Shown piece after piece: positions 1 through 7,151 of a stretch of DNA of 12,688 nucleotides. Numbering within the stretch: position 1 is the first letter of the stretch; the number at the start of each line of letters is the position of its first letter. The position numbers were made by a program, and so were the translations under genes. The stretch is from an uncultured Prevotellaceae bacterium (GTDB taxonomy: Bacteria; Bacteroidota; Bacteroidia; Bacteroidales; Bacteroidaceae), in NCBI GenBank assembly GCA_947303695.1, contig CAMYYX010000047.1, positions 1 through 12,688 of the forward strand, in the 5' to 3' direction. The notes below the pieces were generated by a model, which saw only the letters and a program-made list of their open reading frames with translations, ran no database searches and was not told the DNA's origin.

Positions 1-1609
1 ACTCATCGGTGCCGAAGCAGTTCTGGTCGTAGTCCATCCACATCCAGTGTGCCCAGCGTTCACGGTTCTCCTGTGGACCGATACCCCATTTCCAGTCGTA
101 CTGAGCCACGTAGCCACCACCAGGCCAGCGCAGACAAGTGGGGTGCAATTCCTTGACTGCCTGCAGGATGTCGGGACGGAAACCTCCCAGATTGAGACCC
201 GTCTGAGTCGTCATCGTCGCCATATCGACCTGAACCGTTCCGTTCTTCACCATGATGACGAAATCAGCATCACAGCTAACCTTAGTTATCTTCCTAATGA
301 TCTGGGCGTTGTGTTGATCGGCGGCGCGGCGTTGTGCATCAGTTAAATTGACAACGCTATCTTCGGTGATTCGGAGTTCACCTTCGATTCTCTCGGGAAC
401 AAGCGTGAATTCATATTTCTTCCAGTCCTTGCTGACTTTAAACGACTGGCGAGCGATGATATTGCCTTTTGTGCTACGCAGTCCAACAATCAGTTCGCCC
501 TTACCCTTCGCATAGATGGAGCCTACTAATTTATCGCCATCAATGTCCAACGGACCTTGGAAGATGCCAGCCTCGGTCTTTCCTGCAGAAATCTCCTGAG
601 AGTAGCGCATGTTCACGGCATCATCCTTCACGAGACGATACTTGCCACCCTCGCCAAAGGAAGTCCATTGCTGAGCCACAGCAGGAATCTTTACATCACC
701 AGGTGTGCCTTCGAACAAAGTCTTGCCATCAGCAGAAGTCAGTTTGATATTGCGATAGGTAGCCTCGGTGTAATTCACCCAGAAGGTCACAAAATTCTGT
801 TCTGCCTTCTCCAGATTGTCATAGCTGACCACCTCCTTGCCGTCCCAATAGACCGTCACCTTGCTGCCGCGACTCTCTACACGCAGCTTATGCCACTTTT
901 GCTCCTCATTTACCTGCTCTTTCGTAGCAGGAGCCGATACCAATGGGGTGAGTGTGTTCATGCGACGTCCTGGACGTCCACCAAAACCTTGCATCTCGCG
1001 CACTTCCATCGAACAGATGGAGAAATCGGCTGTGGCGCTCTGCTGTTGCAGCCGGGCACGTGCAGCAGCCTCATTAGCAGCATCAATCTGCGACTGGGTC
1101 TGAGCAGGCGTGAAGGTGCGGCTCTCATAATAAGGGTCGTGGATGCGAACAAAGTAAGGAGTGCCGTCAGCCTTGTTGCGGATGGCGAATCGAATGTCCA
1201 TCAGACCACCGCTCCAACTGCGACGAGCCAACTTGTAGGCACGCCAGTTCACGTCCATCGTCAGGTCGAAGTCACAGGTGTTGATGCTATCGATCTTGAG
1301 GGGTTGCTCATAACGGGTAGGTGAATGCAGCACTTGGTCATCGTCCATAAACCATCCGTCGAAATAACCGTCACGCGGATGGATACCTGGATATTGCTCA
1401 GGCTCGAACGAACGTTCCTGAATCAGTTCCTGCCACACACCATTATTGGCGCTGAAATAGATGTGTTCGAAGAGCTGTCCGTAGAGCATCTCGTCGATGA
1501 TGCCTGATGGCGTCTTGCTCTCAACCGTAATTGCATACTCATTCTGTGCTTTGATTTGGCAGCATGCAATCGCTACAAAGACTAAAAAAAGGATTTTTTT
1601 CATTTTCAT
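1..1609 (-). CDS. GH51-family alpha-L-arabinofuranosidase, secreted, N-terminal 536 residues (cut by left edge)
   Basis: Likely removes alpha-L-arabinofuranosyl side groups from arabinoxylan or arabinan outside the cytoplasm. The start at 1609 gives a signal peptide (MKMKKILFLVFVAIACC, probable cleavage near IKA/QN at residue 22); an alternative ATG lies two codons in. Residues 43-69 hold the GH51 N-terminal signature (YGQLFEHIYFSANNGVWQEL). Residues about 75-300 resemble a concanavalin/LamG-like sheet (VTVYWDGKEVVSYDN at 251-265). About 305-405 look like a CBM4/9-type sandwich. At 477-515 the catalytic barrel begins (GGFRPDILQAVKELHP, then LRWPGGGY and the GIGPQENR motif). The acid/base and nucleophile glutamates lie beyond the window, so activity cannot be judged. 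An Ala/Gln-rich insertion at about 168-238 is unusual. No TAnnTTTG box was found in the 67 nt separating it from ygiQ. The family call is firm; the substrate is inferred. Confidence 0.9.
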   Translation of the reverse strand, partial: MKMKKILFLVFVAIACCQIKAQNEYAITVESKTPSGIIDEMLYGQLFEHIYFSANNGVWQELIQERSFEPEQYPGIHPRDGYFDGWFMDDDQVLHSPTRYEQPLKIDSINTCDFDLTMDVNWRAYKLARRSWSGGLMDIRFAIRNKADGTPYFVRIHDPYYESRTFTPAQTQSQIDAANEAAARARLQQQSATADFSICSMEVREMQGFGGRPGRRMNTLTPLVSAPATKEQVNEEQKWHKLRVESRGSKVTVYWDGKEVVSYDNLEKAEQNFVTFWVNYTEATYRNIKLTSADGKTLFEGTPGDVKIPAVAQQWTSFGEGGKYRLVKDDAVNMRYSQEISAGKTEAGIFQGPLDIDGDKLVGSIYAKGKGELIVGLRSTKGNIIARQSFKVSKDWKKYEFTLVPERIEGELRITEDSVVNLTDAQRRAADQHNAQIIRKITKVSCDADFVIMVKNGTVQVDMATMTTQTGLNLGGFRPDILQAVKELHPTCLRWPGGGYVAQYDWKWGIGPQENRERWAHWMWMDYDQNCFGTDE

Positions 1610-1676
1610 TTATTTTAAGATATTGACTTTGTTATAGTTTTCGTTTGTTCCTGCCCGTTGAAGGAGACCCCTGAAA

Positions 1677-3476
1677 TTATTTCTTCTTATACCAGAAGAA
1701 GTATTGGTTTTGTTCCTTCTTCTGCTGTGGCGTGCGGGCCGAGTAGACGGGTTCAAGGGTGTAAGGATGGAAGCCTGTGTACCACGTCTCGGTGCTGACG
1801 GTCATCGGTGTGGGGGTGAAGTCCTGCACCTGTTCAAGCTTGTAGCCCATGCGGCGTGTCAGGTCTGCCAACTGTGCCATGTCCTTGTTGGTGCAGCCAG
1901 GGTGACTGCTGATGAAGTAGGGGATGAGTTGCTGGTTGAGGTGAGCCGATCGGTTCACTTGGTCGAACAGGGCTTTGAAGTCGTAGAACAGTTGGAATGA
2001 TGGTTTGCGCATGAGTCGCAGCACGGCATCGCTCGTGTGTTCGGGCGCTACCTTCAACCGACCGCTCACATGGTGTTCAATCAACTCGCGTGCATAGCGG
2101 TGGTTCACCTTATTTATATTTATATCGCCAGTGTCGTGAAGGATGAGATCGTAGCGCACACCGCTACCGATGAGGCTTTTCTTCACACCACGTAATGCAT
2201 CGACGGCATGATAGATGTCGAGCAGGGCGCTGTGGTCTGTGTTGAGGTTAGGGCATACGCGTGGATGGATACACGACGGTTTCTTGCATTGTTCGCACAC
2301 TTTCAGGTTCTTGCCATGCATGCCGTACATATTGGCACTCGGTCCTCCAAGGTCGCTGATATAACCTTTGAAGTCGGGCATAGCGATGATTTGCTGCACC
2401 TCGCGCAAGATGCTTTCCTTGCTTCGTGAAGCGATGAATTTCCCCTGATGGGCGGAGATGGTGCAGAAGGCGCAACCGCCGAAACAGCCACGATGCATTG
2501 TGACCGAGAACTTAATCATGTCGTATGCCGGAATGCGCTTACCGTGGTATTTGGGGTGGGGCAGACGTGTGTAAGGTAGGTCGAACGAAGCATCGATTTC
2601 TTCGGTCGTCATCGGTGGGTAAGGCGGATTGACCACGGCGTACTTGCCGTCGACCTCCTGTAGCAATCGTTGCGCGTGTACCTTGTTCGACTCTTCTTCA
2701 ATATGACGGAAGTTCTCAGCCTGCTTGCGCTTGTCGTGCAGACACGCTTCGTGACTGTGTAGCACGATGTCCTTATCCGTTATTTTCACCTCGTGCTTCG
2801 CCATCAGCATCACTGTCTGCAATTGCGGATGTCGCATCATCACATTCCGAAACATCTGATTGTCCACAGCCTCTAAACCCGTCGACAGCAGTTCGTCGTT
2901 GAGCACACGGATGATATGCTGCATGGGTCGTTCGCCCATTCCGTAGATGAGCAAGTCGGCTCCGCTGTCCACGAGGATGCATTTCTTCAGGCAGTCCTGC
3001 CAGTAATCGTAGTGGGTGAGTCGTCGCAGCGAAGCTTCGATGCCGCCAATTACGACAGGCGTTTCAGGGAACAATTGTTTCAGTCTTTGCGTATAGACTA
3101 TCGTCGGATATTCAGGCCGTTTGTCGTGTCGTCCGTCAGGACTGTAAGCGTCCTCAGAACGCAGACGTCGTGCTGCAGTGTATTTGTTCACCATCGAATC
3201 CATGCATCCGGGCGAGATGGCGAAGAACAGGCGTGGACGTCCCAGTTTCGTGAAGTCGCGATAGTCGCCGTGCCAGTCGGGCTGTGGAACGATGGCGATC
3301 CGCATACCCTCTGCTTCAATGATACGGCCGATGACAGCTGCAGCAAAGGAAGGATGGTCCACATACGCATCGCCCGAGAACAGGATGACATCCAATTCGT
3401 CCCATCCTCGTTGTTCCACCTCCTTCTTCGTGGTAGGTAGGAACTGTGAAAAGTTGTTGTGGCGCTCCCTCTCCAT
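1677..3476 (-). CDS. ygiQ: YgiQ family radical SAM protein (UPF0313)
   Basis: A 599-residue cytoplasmic radical S-adenosylmethionine protein of the widely conserved YgiQ family, whose reaction is not established to my knowledge. The N-terminal part has the family pattern (FLPTTKKEVEQRGWDELDVI, FSGDAYVDHPSF). The [4Fe-4S] motif C-x3-C-x2-C is at Cys331, Cys335 and Cys338 (HRGCFGGCAFCTIS). It is followed by GGPSANMYGMHG and a second cluster, C-x2-C-x4-C-x5-C, at Cys394, 397, 402 and 408. The C-terminal HPYTLEPVYSARTPQQKKEQ stretch fits the DUF3362 end. The reading frame is open up to an ATG at 3515, but that ATG lies in the stem of a hairpin terminator (3495-3520). The ATG at 3476 (MERERHNNFSQFLP) matches where relatives begin, so I chose it. 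No promoter was found in the 19 nt between terminator and start, so expression may rely on readthrough from the upstream gene. Confidence 0.95.
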   Translation of the reverse strand: MERERHNNFSQFLPTTKKEVEQRGWDELDVILFSGDAYVDHPSFAAAVIGRIIEAEGMRIAIVPQPDWHGDYRDFTKLGRPRLFFAISPGCMDSMVNKYTAARRLRSEDAYSPDGRHDKRPEYPTIVYTQRLKQLFPETPVVIGGIEASLRRLTHYDYWQDCLKKCILVDSGADLLIYGMGERPMQHIIRVLNDELLSTGLEAVDNQMFRNVMMRHPQLQTVMLMAKHEVKITDKDIVLHSHEACLHDKRKQAENFRHIEEESNKVHAQRLLQEVDGKYAVVNPPYPPMTTEEIDASFDLPYTRLPHPKYHGKRIPAYDMIKFSVTMHRGCFGGCAFCTISAHQGKFIASRSKESILREVQQIIAMPDFKGYISDLGGPSANMYGMHGKNLKVCEQCKKPSCIHPRVCPNLNTDHSALLDIYHAVDALRGVKKSLIGSGVRYDLILHDTGDININKVNHRYARELIEHHVSGRLKVAPEHTSDAVLRLMRKPSFQLFYDFKALFDQVNRSAHLNQQLIPYFISSHPGCTNKDMAQLADLTRRMGYKLEQVQDFTPTPMTVSTETWYTGFHPYTLEPVYSARTPQQKKEQNQYFFWYKKK

Positions 3477-3494
3477 ACTGTCTGCTAAAACACA

Positions 3495-3520
3495 AAGGGA
3501 TGTCCGTTGGGGCATCCCTT
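3495..3520 (-). terminator. Hairpin terminator after the secreted-protein gene
   Basis: An 11-bp stem pairs 3495-3505 (AAGGGATGTCC) with 3510-3520 (GGGCATCCCTT), with one G-T pair and a four-base GTTG loop. Read on the minus strand, the stem is followed by TTTGTGTTTT, a slightly interrupted T tract. It starts 10 nt after the stop codon of the secreted-protein gene (3531), as expected for intrinsic termination. It ends only 18 nt before the chosen ygiQ start, so it could also act as a partial attenuator between the two genes. The T tract is imperfect, so efficiency is uncertain. Confidence 0.7.
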
Positions 3521-3530
3521 GTCGTATGAG

Positions 3531-4025
3531 TTATTTCATGATGTTCTTGATTTTCTCTGTAGCCTGATCGTAGGCTTTCTCCCAGTCAGTATCGAGCGAG
3601 AAGGGAGTGTAGGTCTGCTTATCGTTCACGTAGACATAGGTGGTTTCCTTATCGGTGTCGTTGAACAGCGGATTATTGAGCGAAGCATCACGATAGCAGG
3701 CAATCACCTCAAGACGTTTCTCGGTTGAGATAGCTCGTGCCTTGATGATGTTGGTCTCGAAGTCGGTGATGAACGACGCCAGATTCACAGCTTGTGAGTC
3801 ATAGAAATAGCTGTCCTTGGTCAGACCACGTTTCTTCACTTGATTGGAGATGTAGTTGAGTACAGTGATCTTATACTGATTGATTTGAATCTGCTGGTCG
3901 TTCGACGCAGCATTGTTGACTACTGCTGTTGCGTTGTCAAATACTTTCTTATAGAGACTCTGTGCGCTCACTGTCAAATAGGTTGAGGCTGCCATCATCA
4001 TGATTGTCAGGATAATTTTGTTCAT
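3531..4025 (-). CDS. Small secreted protein of unknown function (164 aa)
   Basis: I do not recognise a named family. From the ATG at 4025 the protein begins MNKIILTIMMMAASTYLTVSAQ, a typical Sec signal peptide with cleavage around residue 20 to 22, so it is probably periplasmic or exported. The mature part is about 142 residues, largely helix-like and polar, with no cysteine pair, no lipobox and no second membrane segment. Recognisable stretches are VLNYISNQVKKRG, TEKRLEVIACYRDASLN and a C-terminal DWEKAYDQATEKIKNIMK. The frame extends upstream to 4073, but those 16 codons overlap the -7 box at 4071-4078, so the later start is preferred. It has its own promoter and is followed by a hairpin terminator, which suggests a mainly single-gene unit. 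Confidence 0.8.
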   Translation of the reverse strand: MNKIILTIMMMAASTYLTVSAQSLYKKVFDNATAVVNNAASNDQQIQINQYKITVLNYISNQVKKRGLTKDSYFYDSQAVNLASFITDFETNIIKARAISTEKRLEVIACYRDASLNNPLFNDTDKETTYVYVNDKQTYTPFSLDTDWEKAYDQATEKIKNIMK

Positions 4026-4068
4026 AGTCAATCTGTTTATATTGTTTGTTATTATTCTGTTCGTCGAC

Positions 4069-4113
4069 TGCAAAGATACAAAATATTTACAATTTAACCA
4101 TTTACCATTTACT
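4069..4113 (-). promoter_or_regulatory. Promoter of the secreted-protein gene, extended type
   Basis: On the minus strand TATCTTTG (4078-4071) matches the Bacteroidota -7 consensus TAnnTTTG. The position where TTTG would be expected at -33 reads ATGG instead. The upstream 28 nt consist of short repeats of the GTAAATGG and AAATTGTAAA kind. This whole segment is closely similar to the pheS promoter at 12470-12514, with identical spacing. The leader to the ATG at 4025 would be about 40 nt. Confidence 0.65.
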
Positions 4114-4174
4114 ATTTTTGTGTAATACGTTGGTTATTTGTGAAAAATTAACATAATCCTTATGATATTATTAA

Positions 4175-5248
4175 CTATTTGAGGTTGTTCCACGTGGCAT
4201 TATTACCTTCGCTGTCTGCATAGATGAAGTAGGCCTGTAGCTCGGGATGTCGTTCGAGTAAGGCTTGTGCGCTGTCCAATCCCATCACCATGAAGGCTGT
4301 TGCATAGGCATCTGCTGTAGCGCAATCTGCCGCCAAAACGGTAGAGGAAAGGATGCTATGCTGAACGGGATAACCGGTACGTGGGTCGATGGTGTGTGCA
4401 TAGCGTTTGTTGCCTTCTACGTAGAAATTGCGGTAATTGCCAGAAGTGGCCATGGAGATGTCGGTGAGGTGGAGTATCTCTTCGACTTCGTTGTTCTGAC
4501 CTGTAGGGTCGGGGGTCGGTGTGATGATACCGATGTTCCATGTCGATCCTTGTGGATTGATTCCGCGTACACGTACCTCTCCACCGATTTCGACCATGTA
4601 GTTGGTAATCTGTTTCGATTCGAGCATGCGTCCTACTGCATCGACTCCGTAGCCTTTCGCAATGGCTGAGCAGTCGAGCATGACGGCTGTGTCGCTCTTC
4701 ACGATGCGGTCATCTTGCAACGTGACTTTCTCGATGCCTACGTGGGTCAGCAGATTGGCGATGAGTGAATCTGTTACATTCTCCTTGTTCTTGAATCCGA
4801 ATCCCCAAGCATTAACCAAAGGTGCAACTGTAATGTCGAACGCTCCGTCAGTTTCTGCAGATATCTGTTTCGCAAGGGTGAATACATCGCGGAACATCGC
4901 ATCGGTAGCATCGTTCGTGCCGTTGTTGATGGCTGTGATGACGGATTCCTTGTTGAAAGGTGAAAGTGATGCATCGACCTGTTGCAACTCCGCCTCAATA
5001 CTGTCCTGTAGGTTGCCAGTGTATTGATAGGTGACATGGTAGAAGGTTCCGAAAATTGCACCTTCGCATCGCTGGTATTCTTTTGATTGTGTTGATTTTC
5101 CTTCTTGAGTGGGATTTTTGATGATGAAGATGGTTCCTGCGATGAGGGCAAGCAGCAGAAGAATGTGCCACCATCGTATGCGGTGGGGTTCTGCCTTACG
5201 GTCGAGTTGACTATTCATATCGTCGTATAGTTTCTTCAAAATAGACAT
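4175..5248 (-). CDS. apbE: ApbE family FAD:protein FMN transferase, membrane-anchored
   Basis: Transfers FMN from FAD to a threonine of partner flavoproteins on the outer face of the cytoplasmic membrane; known partners are subunits of the Nqr and Rnf complexes. None is encoded here, so the client is unknown. The 357-residue protein has a single N-terminal membrane segment (about 25-43, WWHILLLLALIAGTIFII) rather than the lipobox of many homologues. Family motifs in order: GTFYHVTY (67-74), AFDITVAPLVNAWGFG (136-151), DCSAIAKGYGVDAVG (192-206), IGGEVRVRG (221-229), HTIDPRTGYPV (285-295) and DCATADAYATAF (308-319), whose Asp and Thr belong to the metal-binding signature. The usual DLGGIAKGY reads DCSAIAKGY, a modest deviation. 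It starts 11 nt after the mntP stop and appears to be the last gene of the long minus-strand unit. I see no convincing terminator after it. Confidence 0.93.
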   Translation of the reverse strand: MSILKKLYDDMNSQLDRKAEPHRIRWWHILLLLALIAGTIFIIKNPTQEGKSTQSKEYQRCEGAIFGTFYHVTYQYTGNLQDSIEAELQQVDASLSPFNKESVITAINNGTNDATDAMFRDVFTLAKQISAETDGAFDITVAPLVNAWGFGFKNKENVTDSLIANLLTHVGIEKVTLQDDRIVKSDTAVMLDCSAIAKGYGVDAVGRMLESKQITNYMVEIGGEVRVRGINPQGSTWNIGIITPTPDPTGQNNEVEEILHLTDISMATSGNYRNFYVEGNKRYAHTIDPRTGYPVQHSILSSTVLAADCATADAYATAFMVMGLDSAQALLERHPELQAYFIYADSEGNNATWNNLK

Positions 5249-5259
5249 ATTATTATAAT

Positions 5260-5829
5260 TTATAATGTATAATGTTCAATGAGTGTTTTTATGCCGATTC
5301 CGATGAGGATGATGCCTCCGATGAGTTCGGCAGGGAACTTGAAGCGACGGCCAATAAGGATGCCGATGCAATTGCCCAAAGGTGACATGAGGGAGGATAT
5401 AATTCCAATAATAATGACAGGGAATATTATTTCTTGGAGATGGGATAGTCCGATGCAGGTGAACGAAGCGCCAACAGCTAACGCATCAATACTGGTTGCA
5501 ACAGACAAGAGCAGGATGGTAGTTAGCTTTTTTGGATCAAAGCTGCTTTGTTCATTGGACCTGAAGTAGTCGATAATCATCTTCGTACCGATAAAGGCAA
5601 GCAGAGCAAAGGCAATCCAATGACCATATTGATCAATGAACCAAGAAAAGAAGAAGCCACATGCCCAACCAATCATGGACATCATTGACTGGAACAATCC
5701 AAAGAAAAGGGCCATGAGCAATAGTGTTCGGATATGAAACTTTTTAAGTGTCAGACCTGATGCAATACTGACACTGAAGCAATCCATTGCTAATGCAAAT
5801 CCAATTATTATTTGTTCAAGAATGCTCAC
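5260..5829 (-). CDS. mntP: MntP manganese efflux pump (DUF204 family)
   Basis: Exports Mn2+ across the cytoplasmic membrane. At 189 residues with about six hydrophobic segments it has the usual MntP length. The inverted-repeat halves each carry the membrane-embedded Asp motif: ALAMDCFSVSIASG with Asp16, and ATSIDALAVGASF with Asp115. The conserved glycine-rich GNCIGILIGRR is at 152-162. The ATG overlaps the stop of the upstream DUF6048-like gene by 4 nt (ATGA), a sign of translational coupling. The gene has no leader of its own, so the yybP-ykoY-type Mn riboswitch often found before mntP in Proteobacteria and Firmicutes is absent here. Confidence 0.95.
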   Translation of the reverse strand: MSILEQIIIGFALAMDCFSVSIASGLTLKKFHIRTLLLMALFFGLFQSMMSMIGWACGFFFSWFIDQYGHWIAFALLAFIGTKMIIDYFRSNEQSSFDPKKLTTILLLSVATSIDALAVGASFTCIGLSHLQEIIFPVIIIGIISSLMSPLGNCIGILIGRRFKFPAELIGGIILIGIGIKTLIEHYTL

Positions 5830-6617
5830 TTCGTAGTTTTAGATTTCTTTTTCTTTCCCCAATTCAAGTCGAAGATGAGGTTGTAGGTTCCTCCCCAACA
5901 TGATGTATCGGTGGTTGTTCCATAACCTGGTATGTAGTAGGGCTTGGCATAGTCAGGTTGTCCGATTTTTATTTGTTGCTTAAAACGTACACTCCATCCC
6001 ATGTGGAAATTGCGCCATATCTTGGTCTGAACACCAAACACAAGTTCCAACCAACTGCTGTTTGAACTAGCGTTCTTGTAGTTGAATGGTGCTGTGCCAC
6101 CCCAGATGGGGTCGGTCATGTTGGGACCGCTCATGTCGAATTTCAGCGAGCTGAATCCGTAGCGTGCTCCTACAAACAGACGGTTATCCTGATATTTGTT
6201 TTTTAGTATGTTGAAGTCGAGACCGATACGGAAAAATGGTGCGTTGGTCGAATACGAGATGTTGGTTTCCACATCTGTCGTCTTACAAGTGCCATATCCC
6301 ACTTCGATAATCGGAAAGTAGGTGTTCTTCAGGTTCAGGCGTAGGGCACCTTCCACGCTACCATAGTCAGAGAAGAGGTAGAATGCGGGACCGAGGATAT
6401 CTCCAGAGAGGGTGAATCCCATAAAGAGGGGGAGAGGTGGTTGCTCTGTCAGTTCTGCTATATACTTCGTAGGACGTATGGTGTCCGATTCGTTTTCCAC
6501 CACGATGGTTTCTTCCTGAGCGGAAAGCGTACTCACACATACCAACATGAGTACCGAGACAATCGTCTTACTCCACCACGCCGTTGAAATAAATCCTGAT
6601 GTTTTCATTTCCTTCAT
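5826..6617 (-). CDS. Outer-membrane beta-barrel-like protein, DUF6048-like
   Basis: A 263-residue exported protein. The N-terminus (MKEMKTSGFISTAWWSK, then the hydrophobic TIVSVLMLVCVSTLSAQ) is a signal peptide with cleavage near residue 34. The rest alternates aromatic and small residues in short strands (GFTLSGDILGPAFYLFSDYG, RLFVGARYGFSSLKFDM, RNFHMGWSVRFKQQIKIG) and ends YNLIFDLNWGKKKK, as expected for a small outer-membrane barrel. It resembles what I know of the Bacteroidota family DUF6048, which is usually found beside a DUF6452 lipoprotein as here; the assignment is from memory. The start at 6617 (or 6608, three codons in) lies inside the upstream gene, giving an overlap of 50 nt. No later in-frame start would keep the signal peptide. 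The function is unknown. Confidence 0.75.
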   Translation of the reverse strand: MKEMKTSGFISTAWWSKTIVSVLMLVCVSTLSAQEETIVVENESDTIRPTKYIAELTEQPPLPLFMGFTLSGDILGPAFYLFSDYGSVEGALRLNLKNTYFPIIEVGYGTCKTTDVETNISYSTNAPFFRIGLDFNILKNKYQDNRLFVGARYGFSSLKFDMSGPNMTDPIWGGTAPFNYKNASSNSSWLELVFGVQTKIWRNFHMGWSVRFKQQIKIGQPDYAKPYYIPGYGTTTDTSCWGGTYNLIFDLNWGKKKKSKTTK

Positions 6618-7149
6618 AGTCTACGAGTGGATTTTTGATTTCAATATGGTCAATGGCGGCATCAGTCGCGCGAATGGAGCGGAGATGATGATAAACGTGT
6701 GTACCGCATTCAGGCAGTTCCACGTGGGCAAAACCTTCGTGTTCGATGATGATGGTGTCGTTACCTGATATGCTACTATAATCGAATATCAAGGTGTCTG
6801 CCTTGTTGAAGTAGCTCATGGGTACTTGTATGAACGAACGATCGGATGCCTTGTTCACCAGAACTGTATCTTTACGGACTGTACTAACGGTCTCAGAGTA
6901 GCCTGCGTTGATATAGGCAGAGTCGCGTTCGTCGAACGTCATCGTTTGGTTGCCCAGCTTCCGATAAGTATAGATTGTCTTATGTCCAGGGAGCAACGTG
7001 CTTACAGTGAACGGGTCGCCATACTTGATGGCCACTCCATTCTGGTCATAGAAATAATAGTTACATAACACGATACTCTCAAGCGGACAGTTGTTCGACG
7101 AGCAGGCGAGTAGGGTAGTGAGAGACAATATACACAAGAGTTTCTTCAT
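6568..7149 (-). CDS. DUF6452-like lipoprotein
   Basis: A 193-residue predicted lipoprotein. From the ATG at 7149 it starts MKKLLCILSLTTLLAC, with the lipobox LLAC and lipidated Cys16. A TTG two codons upstream (7155) extends the frame but overlaps the stop of the glycosyltransferase gene and adds nothing. The mature sequence carries NNCPLESIVLCNYYFYDQNG and, near residues 147-157, LPECGTHVYHH. These cysteines could form disulfides and are typical of DUF6452 as I recall it. The residues after Cys16 (SSNN) lack the acidic export signal that sends Bacteroidota lipoproteins to the surface, so a periplasm-facing location is more likely. It follows the glycosyltransferase gene by 2 nt and overlaps the DUF6048-like gene by 50 nt. 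The function is unknown. Confidence 0.8.
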   Translation of the reverse strand: MKKLLCILSLTTLLACSSNNCPLESIVLCNYYFYDQNGVAIKYGDPFTVSTLLPGHKTIYTYRKLGNQTMTFDERDSAYINAGYSETVSTVRKDTVLVNKASDRSFIQVPMSYFNKADTLIFDYSSISGNDTIIIEHEGFAHVELPECGTHVYHHLRSIRATDAAIDHIEIKNPLVDYEGNENIRIYFNGVVE

Positions 7150-7151
7150 CG

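Noticed and set aside
557..1324. 255-codon open frame on the plus strand
   Set aside because: It lies opposite the GH51 gene, whose protein matches its family throughout; the plus-strand translation has no signal, domain or plausible composition.
2916..3440. 174-codon open frame on the plus strand
   Set aside because: Antisense to the conserved N-terminal part of YgiQ; no family resemblance.
4120..4165. Possible terminator after apbE (CATAA/TTATG around a 3-nt loop, then T-rich)
   Set aside because: Only five A/T-dominated base pairs; too weak to call without RNA data.
5249..5285. AT-repeat block resembling the GTAAATTGTAAA promoter repeats before apbE
   Set aside because: Most of it is the 3' end of the mntP coding sequence, and no TAnnTTTG box follows at the right distance.
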